DNA from: Nitrospinota bacterium
GTDB taxonomy: Bacteria > Nitrospinota > Nitrospinia > UBA9942
DNA length: 13,830 nucleotides
Reading direction: 5' to 3'
NCBI GenBank assembly: GCA_003489165.1
Contig: DNJG01000075.1
Span: 1-13,830 of the forward strand
The notes under the pieces were generated by a model. The model ran no database searches. It saw nothing but the letters and a program-made list of their open reading frames with translations, and had not been told where the DNA came from. Shown here in pieces: positions 1-6,389 of the stretch. Both the position numbers and the translations under genes were made by a program. The number at the start of each line of letters is the position of its first letter. Position 1 is the first letter of the stretch.

Positions 1-595
1 AAATTGGTGGCCCGGTGATACACCTTTCGAGGTATGTGTCGGTGCTATACTTACCCAAAATACTGCATGGCAGAATGTGGAGAAGGCAATAGTAAATCTA
101 AAGAAACAAAAAATTTTAAAACCGCATAAGATTAATAAATTACCAACCAAAAAACTTGCCAGTTATATTATCCCTGCCGGCTATTTCAATGTAAAGGCAA
201 AGAGGCTAAAAAATTTTATATCCTTTTTGTGTGAAGAATATGATGGGGAAGTGTCTAATATGTTTTCCAACGGCTCTGGCAATCTTAGAAACCATTTGTT
301 AAGTGTTAATGGTATTGGACCTGAGACTGCGGATTCTATCCTGCTTTATGCAGGCAATGTTCCTATTTTTGTTGTAGATGCCTATACAAAGAGGATATTC
401 CATAGATTGAACTTAACCCCTGAAGATATAACCTATCATGAGATGCAGGAAATCTTCATGGAAAACCTGCCTCTTGATGCTATGCTATTTAACGAGTATC
501 ATGCCCTGATAGTAATGCTGGGAAAGAATTACTGCAAGAAAAAACCTCTTTGTAAAGAATGCCCTATTAAAAATTGCGATTTTAGAACTCTTTGA
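1..595 (+). CDS. Endonuclease III-like DNA glycosylase (HhH-GPD family), 5' end cut off by the window
   Basis: A base-excision-repair glycosylase of the HhH-GPD superfamily, acting on damaged DNA in the cytoplasm. The frame is open from base 2, so about 25 residues (including WWPGDTPFEV and ILTQNTAWQNVEKA) precede the first internal Met at 77, and the true start lies outside the window. A helix-hairpin-helix is visible (LSVNGIGPETADSILLYA), followed by the conserved catalytic Asp in VVDAYTKRI (codon 377-379). At the C-terminus four cysteines (C-x5-C-x2-C-x4-C) look like a [4Fe-4S] loop. The Lys used by bifunctional endonuclease III is replaced by Glu (codon 323-325, in GPETA), as in MagIII-like 3-methyladenine glycosylases, so a monofunctional glycosylase is inferred. 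The family is certain; the substrate is not. 197 residues are visible, so only a short N-terminus seems to be missing. Confidence 0.88.
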   Translation, partial: NWWPGDTPFEVCVGAILTQNTAWQNVEKAIVNLKKQKILKPHKINKLPTKKLASYIIPAGYFNVKAKRLKNFISFLCEEYDGEVSNMFSNGSGNLRNHLLSVNGIGPETADSILLYAGNVPIFVVDAYTKRIFHRLNLTPEDITYHEMQEIFMENLPLDAMLFNEYHALIVMLGKNYCKKKPLCKECPIKNCDFRTL

Positions 596-712
596 CGCTT
601 GAACTGTGAGGTGGCTGTAAGTCATTTGCTGGAGTGATTTGTTATCTGCTGGCATCAAAAAATATACTTGGTATGAGGAGTCCGCTGGATAAATGAATAA
701 AAACTTCTTAAA

Positions 713-1177
713 ATGGAATTCATAGTTGACCTTACAATGGGAAAATTGGTTAAATGGCTAAGAATTGCAGGTTATGATACTATTTTCTATAATTCAGTGA
801 AGCTGGATAAAATAATGGATATTGCCTCAAAGGAGGGGCGTATAATATTAACGAGAAATAGCGGTTTCATAAAAAAGGAGAGAAAGGTTTTAGAGGAAAG
901 AGGTATCCCACATCTTTTATTGGCATCTGACAGTGTTGAAGAACAGCTTAAAAAGACGGCAAATTATTTTAAACTTGACCTGAAGGAGAGTTCTTTTACT
1001 CTCTGTATAGATTGCAACAAGCCTCTCATTCACATATTAAAAGAGGATGTGGCTGGAAAGGTTCCAGAATATGTTTATCAAAAGTATAATGAATTTGTCC
1101 ATTGTGAGAACTGTAAGAAGATATTTTGGAGAGGAACCCATAGAGAGAGAATGGAAGAAGGGTTAAGTGTATTGTAA
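713..1177 (+). CDS. Mut7-C (PIN-like) domain protein with C-terminal zinc ribbon
   Basis: A 154-residue protein of the Mut7-C family (PIN-like fold, predicted RNase), the usual length for bacterial stand-alone members. The N-terminus has the family signature around Asp6 (VDLTMGKLVKWLRIAGYDT) and the second signature ILTRN at residues 45-49. Cys98/Cys101 and Cys131/Cys134 form a CxxC...CxxC zinc ribbon. Many relatives read LTRD where this one has LTRN, so one candidate acidic residue may be missing. The ATG at 713 is the only sensible start, because an in-frame stop lies at 698-700. No good Shine-Dalgarno precedes it. The gene sits 117 bp after the glycosylase and 26 bp before queF. A nuclease role is family inference; the biological target is unknown. 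Confidence 0.82.
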   Translation: MEFIVDLTMGKLVKWLRIAGYDTIFYNSVKLDKIMDIASKEGRIILTRNSGFIKKERKVLEERGIPHLLLASDSVEEQLKKTANYFKLDLKESSFTLCIDCNKPLIHILKEDVAGKVPEYVYQKYNEFVHCENCKKIFWRGTHRERMEEGLSVL

Positions 1178-1184
1178 AAACATT

Positions 1185-1204
1185 TATAGCAGGAGGAAGC
1201 TATA
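1185..1204 (+). promoter_or_regulatory. queF ribosome-binding site presented in a small hairpin loop
   Basis: AGGAGG (1191-1196) lies 7 bases before the queF ATG. It sits in the 8-base loop of a possible stem, TATAGC (1185-1190) pairing with GCTATA (1199-1204). The 3' arm takes in the A of the start codon. The stem is short and AT-rich, so it may have little effect; the strong Shine-Dalgarno itself is clear. Confidence 0.5.
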
Positions 1205-1572
1205 TGAAATATGGTGAAAAGGCGATTAAAAATGCAAAATTGGAAGCATGGGATAATCCATATCCCGGGAGAGATTATAAAATTGAAATAAATTTTCCTG
1301 AATTTACATGCCTCTGTCCCCGTTCAGGTTATCCTGATTTTGCTACAATTGTAATAAATTATATTCCTGATAAATATATAATAGAACTTAAGTCGTTAAA
1401 AATGTATATGAACAGTTATAGAAATAAGTATATCTCTCACGAGGCAGTAACAAATAAAATCTATGATGATTTAAATAAGATATTGAAACCGCATTTTATG
1501 GAAGTAATAGGGGACTTTAATGAGAGGGGGAATGTAAAGACAGTAATAAGGGTTACATCTCAACCCGATTAA
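1204..1572 (+). CDS. queF: NADPH-dependent 7-cyano-7-deazaguanine (preQ0) reductase QueF
   Basis: Reduces the nitrile of preQ0 to the amine preQ1 using NADPH, a cytoplasmic step in queuosine tRNA modification. The protein is 122 residues, the short unimodular (B. subtilis-like) type. The catalytic region reads FTCLCPRSGYPDFA: Cys38 is the expected thioimide-forming cysteine and Asp45 the expected proton-transfer acid. The QueF signature follows (ELKSLKMYMNSYRNKYISHE, residues 61-80), including the terminal His-Glu. The start is supported by AGGAGG seven bases upstream. The gene follows the Mut7-C gene by 26 bp and probably shares its transcript. Its last 20 bp overlap the 3' end of the convergent nagZ. 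No other queuosine gene and no preQ1 riboswitch is seen nearby. Identification is firm. Confidence 0.95.
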   Translation: MKYGEKAIKNAKLEAWDNPYPGRDYKIEINFPEFTCLCPRSGYPDFATIVINYIPDKYIIELKSLKMYMNSYRNKYISHEAVTNKIYDDLNKILKPHFMEVIGDFNERGNVKTVIRVTSQPD

Positions 1573-2575
1573 GCTGTATTGCCTCCTCTTTCAATTTCAT
1601 TATCCTGTTAAAAGATTCATCAATTCTTTTTTCTTTTATTTCCCCGTTTTTTACCGATTTTAATATAGAATTTAATATTGTCAGTTGTTTATCATGGCTA
1701 TGACAGATTAAAAGGATGTCAACTCCTGCCTTAACAGATTGAATTGCAGAAATTTTATCGCTGTAATTATTTGAGATTGCCTTCATTTCCAAATCATCAG
1801 TAATTACTACACCATTAAACCCAAGTTTTTTTCTTAATATATCTGTGATTATTCTTTCCGACATAGTGGCAGGATAATCAGGGTCTAAAGCAGGATAAAG
1901 AACATGGGCTGTCATAATAGCCTTAAGTCCTGCCTTGAAGGTATTTTCAAATGGCTTAAATTCTATCCCTTCCAATCTTTCTACCCCATGATTTACGACA
2001 GGAAGTTCAAGGTGGGAGTCAGAGAAAGTATCCCCATGTCCGGGGAAATGTTTTCCAACTGCAATTATTCCCTTATCATGGAATGCCTTTATAACACAAG
2101 AGCCTAAGAGGGATACAATATCAGGGTCGGAACTGAAAGAACGGTCTCCAATTATAGGATTTTTGGGATTTGTGTTTACATCAAGCACAGGAGCCATATT
2201 CATATTTACACCTATTTCTATCAGCTCATCTGCCATCAAAAGGGCATTTGACCTTACTGCATCTTCTGAACCTGTTCTTCCAAGCTCACCATAAGAGGGG
2301 TATTGTCTGAAAGGAGGTTTGAGCCTGAATATCCTCCCCCCCTCCTGGTCAATTGCGATTAAGAGAGGTTTTTTATTGTTTTTAATTGATAATTCCTGAA
2401 GGGAGTTGCATAAATCTTTAACCTGTGACATGGACTCTATATTTCTTGAAAACAGTATTACCCCTCCGACCCCATAATCAGTTATCATTCCTTTTAACTC
2501 ATCTGATATAGTAGTCCCATGAAATCCTATCATCAACATCTGTCCTAATTTTTTATTGATAGGGATATTGTTCAT
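1553..2575 (-). CDS. nagZ: Beta-N-acetylhexosaminidase NagZ (glycoside hydrolase family 3)
   Basis: Removes N-acetylglucosamine from GlcNAc-anhydromuropeptides in the cytoplasm during peptidoglycan recycling. The protein is 340 residues, typical of single-domain Gram-negative NagZ, with no signal peptide. The GH3 signature KHFPGHGDTFSDSHLELP spans residues 175-192, with the catalytic Asp-x-His dyad at Asp186/His188. The nucleophile is the first Asp of ITDDLEM (Asp260). IDQEGGRIFRL near residue 75 is also typical. No clear Shine-Dalgarno precedes the ATG at 2573-2575, but the N-terminus matches the family start. It stands alone on the minus strand, divergent from ubiX (96 bp apart) and overlapping the end of queF tail-to-tail. 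A broader-specificity GH3 glucosaminidase is the only real alternative. Confidence 0.93.
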   Translation of the reverse strand: MNNIPINKKLGQMLMIGFHGTTISDELKGMITDYGVGGVILFSRNIESMSQVKDLCNSLQELSIKNNKKPLLIAIDQEGGRIFRLKPPFRQYPSYGELGRTGSEDAVRSNALLMADELIEIGVNMNMAPVLDVNTNPKNPIIGDRSFSSDPDIVSLLGSCVIKAFHDKGIIAVGKHFPGHGDTFSDSHLELPVVNHGVERLEGIEFKPFENTFKAGLKAIMTAHVLYPALDPDYPATMSERIITDILRKKLGFNGVVITDDLEMKAISNNYSDKISAIQSVKAGVDILLICHSHDKQLTILNSILKSVKNGEIKEKRIDESFNRIMKLKEEAIQLNRVEM

Positions 2576-2632
2576 AGTCGCATTATGATAACAGATATTT
2601 TCGTAATAATAATTTTATTTTTAAGGATGGAA

Positions 2633-2657
2633 AAATATGGTAAATTAAGCCATATTT
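2633..2657. repeat. Small inverted repeat in the nagZ-ubiX divergent intergenic region
   Basis: AAATATGG (2633-2640) and CCATATTT (2650-2657) are perfect 8-bp arms separated by 9 bases, just upstream of the ubiX ribosome-binding site (AGGAGG, 2662-2667). It could be an operator or a 5'-leader hairpin. No convincing -35/-10 pair was found for either gene in this 96-bp gap. Confidence 0.4.
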
Positions 2658-2671
2658 AAGTAGGAGGTAGT

Positions 2672-3238
2672 TTGACAAAAAAAATAATAATTGCAATTAC
2701 AGGTGCGAGTGGTGCTGTATATGCAAAACACCTTTTTGATTCACTTCATAAAAAGGGCATAGAACTGCATATTATTATCTCAGAAAATGCAAAAGGGATA
2801 TTAAAGGATGAGACAGGGATAGGCGAGGGCTATTTTAAAAAGAAGAATGTCTCAATATATGAAAATTCCAATATAAATGTCCGGATAGCAAGCGGCTCTT
2901 TTAGATTTGATGGCATGGTTGTTATCCCTGCAAGTATGGGGACTCTTGGGAGAATAGCGAATGGTTATTCCAATAATCTGATAAGCAGGGTTGCAGATGT
3001 AGCACTAAAAGAGAGAAGGAAGCTGATAATAGTCCCCCGTGAGACTCCTTTAAATGATATTCACTTAAATAATATGCTGACTTTAAGCCGTGCAGGTGCG
3101 GTAATACTCCCCGCATCCCCTGCCTTCTATCATAAGCCGGAAAATATTGACGATATTGTAAAATTTATTACAGCAAGGATTCTCAATCAGCTTGACATAG
3201 ACAATGACCTTATCCCTCCATATGCTGAAGAGATTTAA
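2672..3238 (+). CDS. ubiX: UbiX-family flavin prenyltransferase
   Basis: Makes prenylated FMN, the cofactor of UbiD-type decarboxylases, from FMN and dimethylallyl phosphate. The protein is 188 residues, normal for UbiX. Diagnostic segments are the N-terminal flavin-binding GASGAVYAKHL (residues 11-21), IPASMGTLGRIANG in the middle, and the C-terminal VPRETPLNDIHLNNM and PASPAFYHKP. The start is TTG at 2672, supported by AGGAGG at 2662-2667; the frame begins directly with the Rossmann-like beta strand KKIIIAITGASG. The 3' end overlaps the ubiA frame, so the two are probably translationally coupled. The pair suggests quinone biosynthesis (ubiquinone or futalosine-route menaquinone). No ubiD partner is in the window, so the pathway is inferred. 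Confidence 0.93.
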   Translation: MTKKIIIAITGASGAVYAKHLFDSLHKKGIELHIIISENAKGILKDETGIGEGYFKKKNVSIYENSNINVRIASGSFRFDGMVVIPASMGTLGRIANGYSNNLISRVADVALKERRKLIIVPRETPLNDIHLNNMLTLSRAGAVILPASPAFYHKPENIDDIVKFITARILNQLDIDNDLIPPYAEEI

Positions 3239-4073
3239 AATTATACTTGAAGATATAAAGATTCAGCATACAATATTTGCACTCCCATTTGCCCTTATGA
3301 GTGCCTTTATTGCTTCTAATGGGGTTCCACCTTTAGACAAATTATTATGGATACTTCTGGCAATGGTGGGAGCAAGGAGTTTAGCAATGTCCTTCAACAG
3401 GATTGCTGATGTGGATTATGACGGGGAAAATCCAAGGACGAAGGAGAGGGCGCTCCCAAAGGGCAGAATAAGAAAATCACACTATATAATATTTTTACTA
3501 CTTTCAGCTATTCTCTTTATGTTTTCATGTATGATGCTTAACAGACTGGCACTTATCCTATCGCCTGTAGCATTACTAATTGTCTGCTTTTACTCATATA
3601 CAAAGAGGTTTACAATATTCTCCCATTTTTTTCTGGGTCTTTCATTGAGTCTTGCACCAATAGGGGCATGGGTTGCAATAAGGGAAGAGGTTTCAATGGT
3701 ATCTATAGTTCTTGGGCTTGCCGTGATATTCTGGCTTGCAGGACTTGATATTATTTATTCCTGTCAGGATATTGAGTTTGACAAGAGAAAAGGACTTTTT
3801 TCATTTCCTGCAAAGCTTGGTATTGAAAGGGCACTAAAATTGTCTGCCCTGTTTCATATTATAATGACACTACTCCTCTTTTTATTGGCTTTTATAGACA
3901 ATCTTGGGTTTCTATATATAATAGGAGTTATTTTAATTGCAGGACTACTTATGTATGAACACTATATAGTAAAACCTGATGACCTTTCCCGTGTCAATGT
4001 GGCATTCTTTAATGTGAACGGTATTATAAGCATTGGATTGATGATTATGACTATAATTGATGTGATTTATTAA
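3222..4073 (+). CDS. ubiA: UbiA-family prenyltransferase (4-hydroxybenzoate-type or MqnP-like)
   Basis: An integral-membrane enzyme that attaches a polyprenyl chain to an aromatic quinone precursor. Counting from the ATG at 3204, the two Mg-diphosphate motifs are NRIADVDYD (residues 65-73, NxxxDxxxD) and DIEFD (189-193, DxxxD). The rest is hydrophobic, with about eight or nine membrane segments. I place the start at the ATG at 3222 because the family usually begins just before a segment like LKRFKIILEDIKIQHTIFAL. The in-frame ATG at 3204 would add six residues; neither has a good Shine-Dalgarno. Either start overlaps ubiX (by 17 or 35 bp). The UbiX-UbiA pairing points to ubiquinone or menaquinone synthesis. 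In an organism of this kind the futalosine-type MqnP role is plausible but unproven. Confidence 0.9.
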   Translation: MLKRFKIILEDIKIQHTIFALPFALMSAFIASNGVPPLDKLLWILLAMVGARSLAMSFNRIADVDYDGENPRTKERALPKGRIRKSHYIIFLLLSAILFMFSCMMLNRLALILSPVALLIVCFYSYTKRFTIFSHFFLGLSLSLAPIGAWVAIREEVSMVSIVLGLAVIFWLAGLDIIYSCQDIEFDKRKGLFSFPAKLGIERALKLSALFHIIMTLLLFLLAFIDNLGFLYIIGVILIAGLLMYEHYIVKPDDLSRVNVAFFNVNGIISIGLMIMTIIDVIY

Positions 4074-4102
4074 AGTAATGCCAAGCTGAAAATTTTTCCA
4101 AC

Positions 4103-4138
4103 CAAGAACCTCATAAAATTCTTGTAATTATTTTTCTT
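4103..4138 (+). terminator. Weak candidate intrinsic terminator after ubiA
   Basis: CAAGAA (4103-4108) pairs with TTCTTG (4119-4124) across a 10-base loop, followed by a T-rich tract (TAATTATTTTTCTT). The stem is only 6 bp and AT-rich. The T-tract runs straight into the -35 box of the next promoter. Position, just after ubiA, is the main support. Confidence 0.35.
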
Positions 4139-4165
4139 GACAATAAGTATCCTTTTAAATAGAAT
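4137..4165 (+). promoter_or_regulatory. Sigma70-type promoter of the efflux operon
   Basis: A perfect -35 box TTGACA (4137-4142), a 17-base spacer, and a near-consensus -10 box TAGAAT (4160-4165). Transcription would begin near 4172, leaving a leader of about 48 bases before the tetR-type gene. The -10 box and start point are overlapped by inverted repeats expected to be the repressor's operator. Confidence 0.75.
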
Positions 4166-4196
4166 GAACGCAAGTTCATGTGAACATTGATTCATT
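4164..4196. promoter_or_regulatory. Probable TetR-family operator: alternating TGAAC/GTTCA half-sites
   Basis: ATGAAC-GCAA-GTTCAT (4164-4179) is a perfect inverted repeat with 6-bp arms. The same GTTCA is reused in GTTCA-TG-TGAAC (4174-4185), and a last TTCA follows at 4191-4194. An outer pair, AATGAA (4163-4168) with TTCATT (4191-4196), spans all of these. The array covers the -10 box and the likely transcription start, the usual place for a TetR-type repressor. Binding by the adjacent gene's product is inferred from position. Confidence 0.65.
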
Positions 4197-4219
4197 AACA
4201 ATAAATTAACTAATTATAT

Positions 4220-4801
4220 ATGAACAGAAGAACTGCTACAGAATCAAAAGAGAGTATTTTAGAGGCTGCGATTAAGGTGTTCTCTGAAAAGGGATATTCT
4301 CAGACTACCATAAGAGAGGTTGCAAAGAGGGCGGGGATAAGTGTGGGGGGGGTATATATATATTTTAAGAATAAAGAAGAGATATATTTTACCCTTTTAA
4401 AATACCTGCTGGACGAATTCAGGGATAGGGCAGGAGAGTCTATTAAAGATATTGAAGACCCTGCAGAGGCTGTTAAAAACTATATAGCCATAAACCTCAA
4501 TTATGCAAAAAAATTCAAAGGGCTTATCCTGATTGAGGGCAGGGAGCATGGTTTTACATCCTGCATTGATATTAAAAAAAAGTTTTTTAAAGGGCAGAGG
4601 AAATTGTTGGAAAGTATAATTAAAAATGGAATAGACTCAGGTAAGTTTGAGAGGTGTAATATAAAAGGGACTGCGAAGGTAATTATAGGAACATTAAGGG
4701 GTTTTATCCTCTCACTCGTTATGGATTCAGATTCCCTTTTTTCTCCAGAGGAGTGCAGCGTTCTTATACTTAACGGGATATTAAAGAGAGGTAAAAAATG
4801 A
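4220..4801 (+). CDS. TetR/AcrR-family transcriptional repressor, likely regulator of the efflux operon
   Basis: A 193-residue one-component regulator. Residues about 10-56 form the TetR helix-turn-helix domain (ILEAAIKVFSEKGYSQTTIREVAKRAGISVGGVYIYFKNKEE in outline). The C-terminal helices would form the dimer and ligand pocket, which is too variable to predict the inducer. The ATG at 4220 has no evident Shine-Dalgarno, but it gives the normal family N-terminus. The gene is first in an operon with adaptor, pump and channel; its stop overlaps the adaptor start as ATGA (4798-4801), implying coupled translation. Autoregulation is inferred from the inverted repeats over its own promoter. A G8 run followed by a TA run lies inside the DNA-binding domain codons and could be slippage-prone. 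Confidence 0.93.
   Translation: MNRRTATESKESILEAAIKVFSEKGYSQTTIREVAKRAGISVGGVYIYFKNKEEIYFTLLKYLLDEFRDRAGESIKDIEDPAEAVKNYIAINLNYAKKFKGLILIEGREHGFTSCIDIKKKFFKGQRKLLESIIKNGIDSGKFERCNIKGTAKVIIGTLRGFILSLVMDSDSLFSPEECSVLILNGILKRGKK
4345..4363 (+). repeat. G8 run plus TA-repeat tract inside the repressor's DNA-binding domain
   Basis: Eight G residues (4345-4352) are followed directly by alternating TA (4353-4363), encoding the conserved GGVYIYF end of the helix-turn-helix domain. Both tracts can mutate by slippage, and a one- or two-base change would destroy the repressor. The tract is plainly visible; variability is not shown. Confidence 0.6.
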
Positions 4802-5958
4802 AGAAAAGACCAATATTATTTTTAAGTTGCTGTTTACTGTTTACTGTCTGCTGTTTACTTTTTTTTACGGGATGCGAAAAAAAAGAGGTAAAGAAAGTTG
4901 CGGAGAAAATAATAAATGTTCAGGTCCAGCCTGTAAAGAAGAAGTCCTTAAGACCATTTATTAATAGCATTGGAACATTAACCCCTTATGAAGAAGTTAC
5001 AGTCAGCGCTGAGGTGGATGGTGTCCTTAGGGATGTAATGGTGGATAACGGCACAATAATATCAAAGGGGATGCCACTTGCGCTTATAGATGATACAGAT
5101 TATAGCCTTGAAGTTGAGAGGACAAACGCTGCATTAAAACAGGCAGAGGCAAATCTATCAAATATAAAACTGGAATATCAGCGGAAAGAAGAGCTTTACA
5201 AGAAGGAACTTTTAGCAAAACAGCAGTATGATGATGTATCGGCAAGGTTGTCCATTGCAGAGGCTGAGATTGAGAGGGCAAAATCTTCACTTGCCACTGT
5301 AAGGCAGAAACTTTCAAAGACTAAAATATATTCTGCCTTATCTGGTGTTGTTAAAGAGAAAAAGGTGTCGGCAGGAAATTATGTGAAAAACGGCACACAG
5401 CTTTTCACAATCATTCAGACAAATCCTGTAAAACTTGATTTTACCGTAAGTGAGAAGGATTTAGAAAAGATCAGGAAAAGGCAGGATGTCCTTCTTAAAA
5501 TCTATGCATTCCCTGACAGGGAATTCAGCGGAAAGATAAGTATTGTTTATCCAAGCATTGATGAGAGGACGAGGACAGTCAGGGTAGAGGCGCTTGTCCC
5601 TAATGGTGAAGGATTTTTGAAGCCAGGATTTTTTGCCAAGGTTATGCTATATATCGGGGATGAAAAAGACATAATCCTTGTGCCTGTAACATCACTTCTT
5701 TATGAGGCGGAGAGAATAAAGGTGTTTGTGGTAGATGGTGATAAGGCAAAGGAGAGATTTATAAAAATTGGGCAGAAATATAGAATACAGTTGGCAGTTG
5801 GCAGTCAGCAGTCGGCAGTCGAGGAGTATACTGAAATAATTGAAGGATTGAAAGAAGGCGAACAGGTTGTTGTCGTCGGGCAGCAGAATCTGTTTGAAGG
5901 AGCAAAAGTGAAAATACAGTCAACAGTCCTCAGTCAGCAGTCGGCAGTCAAGGAATAA
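4798..5958 (+). CDS. RND efflux periplasmic adaptor (membrane fusion protein), lipoprotein type
   Basis: A 386-residue adaptor linking the inner-membrane pump to the outer-membrane channel, of the AcrA/MexA/HlyD_D23 type. Residues 1-25 are a signal peptide ending in a lipobox-like FTGC, so Cys26 is probably lipidated. A first lipoyl half (VTVSAEVDGVLRDVMVDNGTII in outline), a coiled-coil hairpin (about 100-165), the second lipoyl half (IYSALSGVVKEKKVSAGNYV in outline), the beta-barrel and the membrane-proximal domain follow in order. Three heptad arrays lie inside the gene: one encodes the signal-peptide core, one inserts a polar LAVGSQQSAV stretch near residues 331-342, and one forms the last residues (TVLSQQSAVKE). 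It overlaps the repressor gene as ATGA and is 5 bp from the S23 gene. The substrate cannot be read from sequence. Confidence 0.93.
   Translation: MKKRPILFLSCCLLFTVCCLLFFTGCEKKEVKKVAEKIINVQVQPVKKKSLRPFINSIGTLTPYEEVTVSAEVDGVLRDVMVDNGTIISKGMPLALIDDTDYSLEVERTNAALKQAEANLSNIKLEYQRKEELYKKELLAKQQYDDVSARLSIAEAEIERAKSSLATVRQKLSKTKIYSALSGVVKEKKVSAGNYVKNGTQLFTIIQTNPVKLDFTVSEKDLEKIRKRQDVLLKIYAFPDREFSGKISIVYPSIDERTRTVRVEALVPNGEGFLKPGFFAKVMLYIGDEKDIILVPVTSLLYEAERIKVFVVDGDKAKERFIKIGQKYRIQLAVGSQQSAVEEYTEIIEGLKEGEQVVVVGQQNLFEGAKVKIQSTVLSQQSAVKE
4828..4859 (+). repeat. Heptad array encoding the adaptor's signal-peptide core
   Basis: Four and a half copies of T(G/A)CTGT(T/C) in exact 7-bp register. Translated in the gene frame it gives a Cys/Leu/Phe/Thr/Val-rich hydrophobic stretch (CCLLFTVCCLLF), which is the h-region of the signal peptide. 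Confidence 0.85.
5788..5822 (+). repeat. Heptad array (CAGTYNN x5) inside the adaptor gene
   Basis: Five exact-register units: CAGTTGG, CAGTTGG, CAGTCAG, CAGTCGG, CAGTCGA. They encode the polar stretch LAVGSQQSAV within the membrane-proximal domain, just before the conserved EIIEGLKEGEQVVV segment. The flanks AATA and GGAGTA closely match those of the array at 5917, giving a 45-bp direct repeat (37 of 45 identical by my count). Confidence 0.88.
5917..5951 (+). repeat. Heptad array (CAGTCNN x5) at the adaptor 3' end
   Basis: Five units: CAGTCAA, CAGTCCT, CAGTCAG, CAGTCGG, CAGTCAA. They encode the adaptor's C-terminal STVLSQQSAVK. The final unit plus the next bases make AAGGA (5950-5954), which serves as the probable ribosome-binding site for the S23 gene at 5964. 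Confidence 0.88.
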
Positions 5959-5963
5959 AAAAA

Positions 5964-6389
5964 ATGGCTAAAATTGAGAAGTTTGAAGATATTAAAGCAT
6001 GGCAAAAGGCAAGAGGCTTGGTCAAAATGATTTACGACCTTACAAACAAAAATTCAAAATTCAATACAGATTTCAGCTTAAAGGAACAAGTAAGAAGGGC
6101 GTCAGTTTCAGTAATGAGTAATATTGCAGAGGGATTTGCAAGGAGAACTGATAAAGATTTCTCAAGATTTTTGTATATAGCCCTTGGTTCTGTATCAGAA
6201 GTTCAAAGTCAGTTGTATGCTGCATTAGACTTAGGATATATACAAGAAAGTGAATTTAGCAAATGTTGTAGAACAGCCTCTGAAACGGCTAAACTAATAG
6301 TAGGTTTTATTAAATATTTAAATGCAGTCGGCAGTCCTCAGTCGATAGTCAGCAGTCAAAAAATAAGACCGTCGACTGATGACTGTTGA
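5964..6389 (+). CDS. S23 / 23S rRNA intervening-sequence-type four-helix-bundle protein
   Basis: A 141-residue member of the four-helix-bundle family first noticed as ORFs in 23S rRNA intervening sequences and also common as free-standing genes. Diagnostic features are the N-terminal FEDIKAWQKARGLVKMIYDL, the central LKEQVRRASVSVMSNIAEGFAR, and DFSRFLYIALGSVSEVQSQL. The true function of the free-standing proteins is not established; related bAvd proteins bind nucleic acid. The last about 20 residues (VGSPQSIVSSQKIRPSTDDC) are encoded by heptad repeats and are not family sequence. The gene lies between adaptor and pump, 5 and 17 bp from its neighbours, with heptad arrays on both sides. A repeat-linked insertion into an efflux operon is inferred. 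Its Shine-Dalgarno (AAGGA) lies at the array junction. Confidence 0.9.
   Translation: MAKIEKFEDIKAWQKARGLVKMIYDLTNKNSKFNTDFSLKEQVRRASVSVMSNIAEGFARRTDKDFSRFLYIALGSVSEVQSQLYAALDLGYIQESEFSKCCRTASETAKLIVGFIKYLNAVGSPQSIVSSQKIRPSTDDC

Noticed and set aside
596..712. Possible small gene or RNA between the glycosylase and Mut7-C genes
   Set aside because: No convincing frame, hairpin or promoter was seen in these 117 bases.
1178..1203. preQ1 riboswitch upstream of queF
   Set aside because: The gap is 26 bp and lacks the preQ1 aptamer pattern; only a Shine-Dalgarno in a small hairpin is present.
6049..6062. Two AAAATTC units inside the S23 gene
   Set aside because: Only two copies in an AT-rich stretch at a position where family members carry similar residues; not counted as an array.
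5964..6389. S23 gene as part of a 23S rRNA intervening sequence
   Set aside because: Neighbouring sequence is protein-coding efflux genes; no rRNA sequence was recognized nearby.
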